From Agrocybe praecox (Eukaryota > Basidiomycota > Agaricomycetes > Agaricales > Agrocybaceae): a stretch of 64,000 nucleotides of DNA. The translations under genes were made by a program, and so were the position numbers. Below are positions 60,222 to 64,000 of this stretch, in pieces (position 1 is the stretch's first letter; every line of letters starts with the position of its first letter). Location: positions 2,356,001 to 2,420,000 of the forward strand of contig OZ024842.1 of assembly GCA_964017145.1 (NCBI GenBank), in the 5' to 3' direction. The notes beneath the pieces were generated by a model that saw only the letters and a list, made by a program, of their open reading frames with translations, had not been told where the DNA came from and ran no database searches.

Positions 60222-61877
60222 ATGACGACTATTCGGGAGCTCGGTACGTTCTTCGCTTCAACTCTCTGCGCTCTGATTGCTATCGTATTTCTGCTAGTCG
60301 TGCTTTAGGTATTTCGCCAATCTAGCTTTTGTCATGTGTTACGGCATTTGAGAGAGCACAGGAATAGAACGGCAACGACGTCGCAAGATCAGTACCAATG
60401 CGAAGTTTGACAAGATGATAGAGACCATGTCCGTCATACATACTCCTGCGACTTCCGAGTCATCAAAGCGCAGAAGAGTCAGCTCACCGAGTGACTTGTC
60501 TTTTATCAAAATGACTGCCAGAGGCGACGAAGAAAGCATTCTCTCTACTACAAGCAAGGTCAATCTACATGATTCAAAGTCTTTTTCATGATGCTTGACT
60601 GCAGAAAGCAGACGCCTGGCAATTCATCTAATAAACCGCTTCCAAGTTGGCTTGCGAGCACTTTTATGTCGCTCTCTCATTTACATCCTTTGCGTCTTCT
60701 TCTACCTCCAAATATGCGCTCTCCTTCCCCCGAAATACGAAGCTCAACCCTTGCTTCGCGCGAGGAGATTAGAAATCAATTCTTAGCTCCAGACATTTCA
60801 AGGAGTATTCACAAATCCACGTCCCAACAATACATTGAAGACCTCGAAAACTTGGATGATGCCGCTCCTTTGGATTATCTGCCATTTTCAACCCCTGGAC
60901 CCGGAAGAACTTCGTCTAGACTGGGCTCTGCGATCGTCTCGAGTACAATACTGCCATTCTATTCACCCCAAACTAATTCGTCATCGACGTTGTGTCCAAA
61001 TCGTCTTCCCGATCCAAAACAAACGTCTTGGCCTCTTGCCGATGCGCATATATCCACTTTTTCTGACCAGGACCATTCTACTGACTTTCTGAAAGATTTT
61101 TCTGACAGCAGCGAATCTGATCAACAAATACTGGAGGATCCAACTTACAATGTCCTTTTCTTCCCAGATATCTTCAATACACCAGGCCCTGTTTACTACA
61201 ATACCCATTCTGAACACTTTGACTCTCCTGCTGAAGATCCTCTCGAGACTGACGATCGAAGAAAATTTCTTATTTCTTATGAAGATATCGATTTCCAATG
61301 GAAACCGTTTGACCGCAAAACACATGTTTCACCGAGCACTCTGAAGCGCGTCTCTTTTGCGTGCGATGAGGGCCCCACGATTGATGCTTGGAACTCCTAC
61401 GCTTCCGAACGACAAAGTGTCTTGGAAGTTCAAGCTCAAGAAGAAACTTGTCCTCCCGCCTCTCCTAGTCCATTCCGCTTTTTGCCACTACCTCCTGAGT
61501 CCGCTTCGCTTTCTGAGGTCACTCAACAAGAAGGCCAGTGCCGCACTCAGGTCACCCCTCCTTCGAATAGCCCTTTTGCACCTATTGCCGATGTGTATAT
61601 CTCGCCACTACAAAACAACAGCACACCGTCTTTGTTATCCAGCGAAATTGAAGAAAGGAACACGAATGCTATTGTGTGTCTGATCAATCCTATTGATTTT
61701 GTTGCATGACTTGATTACCATTCAAAGCCTGCGAAGAAATATGAAGATTGTAACATTTCTCTCAACAGACAGCGCGCGGCGCATTTTAAATCAGGCTTTT
61801 TTGAAGAAGAATCGGAAGATAAATCGGTCTATTCGCAAGCGTCTAATGATAGTATTGAGTCATGGAATGATGCGTAG
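60222..61877 (+). CDS. Hypothetical protein, four exons
   Basis: I do not recognise a family. The model is 477 residues. Exons are 60222-60243, 60362-60558, 60609-61673 and 61728-61877; the spliced length is divisible by three. The ATG at 60222 (MTTIRELG) is preferred over 60209 because only its phase joins to IERQRRRKISTNAKFDKM. The second intron uses an acceptor ending aaag at 60608, because the nearer CAG at 60604 gives a stop. The protein starts with basic patches (RQRRRK, SKRRRVSSPS), which may be nuclear signals, and is Ser/Pro-rich. The last intron removes a TGA at 61710, and the tail ends DSIESWNDA. It may be regulated jointly with the divergent GGT gene. Confidence 0.65.
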
Positions 61878-61991
61878 TATTACAAACGAAATAAATAGGT
61901 GTCTATCAGTAGAAATACAAGGACATGTACGAACCACGAGTGAACCCAGTCAATAAATAATTGATACGCAAAATATTGCCCTTTGCCTACT

Positions 61992-62803
61992 TCACCATCC
62001 AACCTCTCCCCCTTCGTATGGTTCTATGCTTACACCAGGTTCCCCTCGGACCTTTTTCAGTCGGTATCGTTCAAGCCTATAGATTTCGTATGCTTGAGCA
62101 GCAAGGCGCATAGCTTTAATGTGGTTCGGTCGCGAATTGGCTGCTGTGGCGTGTTTCCGACTTTGCCATATGCAAGTCGCAAGGTTCATGCCGGTAACTT
62201 CATGAGGAACACCATACCAATACATAATTAGCTGAAGCAGAATGAGCATGGAAAATGTTATGGAAAATGAGAATCTCACTCCTCCATTTCGTATGGCTTC
62301 TTCGTGAGCCTGTCTATCAGCATCGTACAAGGCTGCATGCAGGTTAGTTGACAGAAAACTACGTTCATTGAAAATTACGCACATATATCATCTCTTCCGG
62401 GCATCCTTTTGCTGCGAAATACGACACAGTACCATTCTCTCTCTTCTTCGAGAGGCAAAACGAGGTCTGACCAGTTGAAAGCCTGTGCATATGGTACACT
62501 GGCATAGTCGGACGTTAGCGGTCTGAAATAATGCAGGGCCTTGTGAAGCGACAATGACGCCGGGTCTATGTCTGGCAACCGCGTTTCCGTTACAATGGGC
62601 GGGGATTCTAGATCAAGTTGAGGAGGCAGGGTATATCGTTCTGGTAAAGAAGAAAGCAAAGGAGGCAAGTAGAGCTTGGGTGTTGACGATGATGGGTCGT
62701 CAAAACTGGGAAGAGCATGTGGGTTATGAGTGTTAATTTTTTCTGGCACAAGAATTGTGGGTTCCATATTGTAAACAGGGTGGAAGATTGCTGAGGTGGC
62801 CAT
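61992..62803 (-). CDS. Conserved hypothetical protein
   Basis: Function unknown. The first exon starts MATSAIFHPVYNMEPTILV at 62803 and is Pro/Leu-rich, with LYLPPLLSSLPERYTLPPQL and a charged end (REWYCVVFRSKRMPGRDD). The second (near 62336) carries LYDADRQAHEEAIRNGG. The third starts LIMYWYGVPHEVTGMNLATC and continues IWQSRKHATAANSRPNHIKA, ending with GGEVGW and TGA at 61992-61994. Introns end in GTGCGT and GTGAGA donors and keep the frame. No membrane or signal segment is evident. The compact LIMYWYGVPHE block looks constrained, so I infer a real gene, but I cannot name a family. Confidence 0.6.
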
Positions 62804-63377
62804 GACTCGGAAGTAAGTGAGGAATGAAAAGATAGGAAAAGCTTGAAAGCGAAAAGAAACAGCCGGGAAGTCTATAAGCACAGCAAATCGTTATGCATAC
62901 GACAGACCTTGCAAGATGTCATGCGCATGGCGCAATTGTTTGCTTTCCGCCATCGAGGAGCGTTGGTCATAGAGTCCTCAGCATAAAAATAGCATTAACG
63001 GCATCGAGCGCTTGGTGCAAGAAAGAACCTGGATGGCGTCAAGAGATTCGCCGATGTCACATACACTTCAAGCAAAAGCAAATACGAGGAAAAGCATAGG
63101 CGCCTGAGTCAAGCTTTAACTTTAAGAGGACATGAATGGCGTTTTTGCGACATCCTGAGACATTTAAAAAAAAGGAAAAATCTGGCCAAAATAAGAGTAA
63201 GAGTATCAAATAATATTTCTGTAATAGCAACCTACTTGGTCATTATCATCATGAGGGTGGGCGACAAGTGGGCGAAGAACTGCGAAGAACCATTGCCGCC
63301 ACCATCGACGTGTGTGACAAAGTATTGGGTCACCCAGCATTGGTGTCACAAATAGCTTTGCCCCGAACATCCCCATC
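62804..63377. promoter_or_regulatory. Divergent promoter region of the 61992 and complex I genes
   Basis: 574 bp between two divergent start codons. It holds no ORF with family signal. A run of A residues lies near 63164-63179. No TATA element is clear. Confidence 0.4.
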
Positions 63378-64000
63378 ATGGCCACCAAGAAAGCTGCTGA
63401 ATCGACTCTCTACCATTTGAGTCCAAAGGGCTTTTGGAAGAAATTCCGTGCGTTTATTTGATACTTTCTCCAGACCGCAGTTAACAATGTTCAACAGGCG
63501 AGGTGGTCGCTGTAAATCCCGAAATTTCTAGCGGTCTGCCTAATGCAGAACTGCACCGTTATCCTCCTCCTGCGTCGAGACCCGAGAAGTACTCTACGCC
63601 AGCTACCAAAGGCATGTTTTGAAGAAATGTGGGCTCTATTCTTGTCGTCTTATAGTCCATGCAGCTTCGGACCCTGCTCAGAATCCCTACTGGAAACGTG
63701 ACGTCCGACGCGCATATCCTCAATTGTCCGTCGTAACACAGGCAGAATTGTCCAAGTTGTTGATTGAGCACTCTGGCGCACAAGCGTATGTATCTCTCGA
63801 ATTGCGGGATATTGATTTAGCATTGAATTATCGTCTACAAGTGTTTCCGCTCCTTCAGAAGGAGGAGTCCCCGCAACCGAGGCCAAAACCCTCGATCTCT
63901 CCCAGGCCATCTCTGCCATTACATCTACAGCAAAAGTTTATTCTGAAGCCAAGTTACCCCCTTCGTTACCCATTCCTCACAAGCGTTGGGATCCCAAACT
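63378..64000 (+). CDS. Mitochondrial complex I 21 kDa-type subunit, 3' partial
   Basis: Accessory subunit of NADH:ubiquinone oxidoreductase, family with a fungal 21.3 kDa protein. It starts MATKKAAESTLYHLSPKGFW and has the block EVVAVNPEISSGLPNAELHR, then SDPAQNPYWKRDVRRAYPQL and SVVTQAELSKLLIEHSGAQA. The read ends inside the fourth exon at PPSLPIPHKRWDPK. Exons seen: 63378-63447, 63498-63611, 63665-63785 and 63842-64000. The intron 63612-63664 has a GC donor (GCATGT); it is needed to join TPATK to ASDPAQ. The gene runs off the window, so the last exons are not visible. A mitochondrial presequence is not obvious at the start. Confidence 0.85.

Noticed and set aside
61710..61712. Stop-codon read-through at TGA, because the same frame continues for 55 codons
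   Set aside because: A normal 54-nt GT..AG intron (61674-61727) removes this stop in phase and leaves a good tail.
1..64000. CRISPR arrays, prophage or bacterial operons
   Set aside because: The window is eukaryotic with introns; no spaced direct repeats or bacterial gene organisation was found.

Overview
This 64 kb window is nuclear DNA of a filamentous basidiomycete, most likely an Agaricomycete. The evidence is the gene structure and the gene content. Introns are mostly 47-63 nt with GT..AG ends, many genes have 5-11 exons, and neighbouring genes lie about 40-400 bp apart. Recognisable fungal families are present: AreA-type GATA factor, Zn2Cys6 factors, Afi1, ArAE-type membrane protein, fungal Nha1-type antiporter, and a decayed priA-like cysteine-rich secreted protein as found in mushrooms. 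I saw no rRNA, tRNA, CRISPR array or intact transposon. Exon boundaries were read by eye from splice sites plus protein-family continuity. For sixteen genes with full exon lists I checked that the spliced length is divisible by three. For one further gene, the FHA kinase, the spliced length is not divisible by three and this is reported. The antizyme gene was divisible only across its frameshift.

Layout. 0-6.5 kb: end of a cysteine synthase, a P450, an ELL-type Pol II elongation factor and KTI12. 6.7-11.2 kb: a LIM-LIM-C1-RhoGAP protein. 11.6-17.4 kb: a BTB protein, Pol I subunit RPA43 divergent from PAM16, a hypothetical, and ribosomal protein uS5 (RPS2). 17.8-22.5 kb: ornithine decarboxylase antizyme with a +1 programmed frameshift, an Smr-domain protein, a cysteine-rich type I membrane protein and a conserved hypothetical. 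22.7-31.8 kb: three membrane proteins in tandem on the minus strand (Na+/H+ antiporter, DOMON-cytochrome b561, ArAE-like). 32.4-38 kb: a Zn2Cys6 regulator and a DENN-like Afi1 protein. 38-40.9 kb: a gene-poor stretch holding a priA-like pseudogene. 40.9-46.6 kb: an FHA-domain checkpoint kinase (one apparent single-base frame break), a small zinc-cluster factor and a glycerol-3-phosphate acyltransferase. 46.9-57.6 kb: a Sec7-PH Arf GEF, an AreA-like GATA factor, signal peptide peptidase and an unrecognised broken or mis-readable gene. 57.7-64 kb: gamma-glutamyltranspeptidase, two hypotheticals and the start of a complex I 21 kDa subunit.

These genes are mostly housekeeping and regulatory and do not form one pathway. 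The points most worth following are the antizyme recoding site (TTT TGA), a 5-nt microexon in the antiporter, an 11-nt microexon in the Smr gene, seven GC..AG introns, the frame break in the FHA kinase, the priA-like pseudogene with five in-frame stops, and the unrecognised locus at 56.2-57.6 kb.
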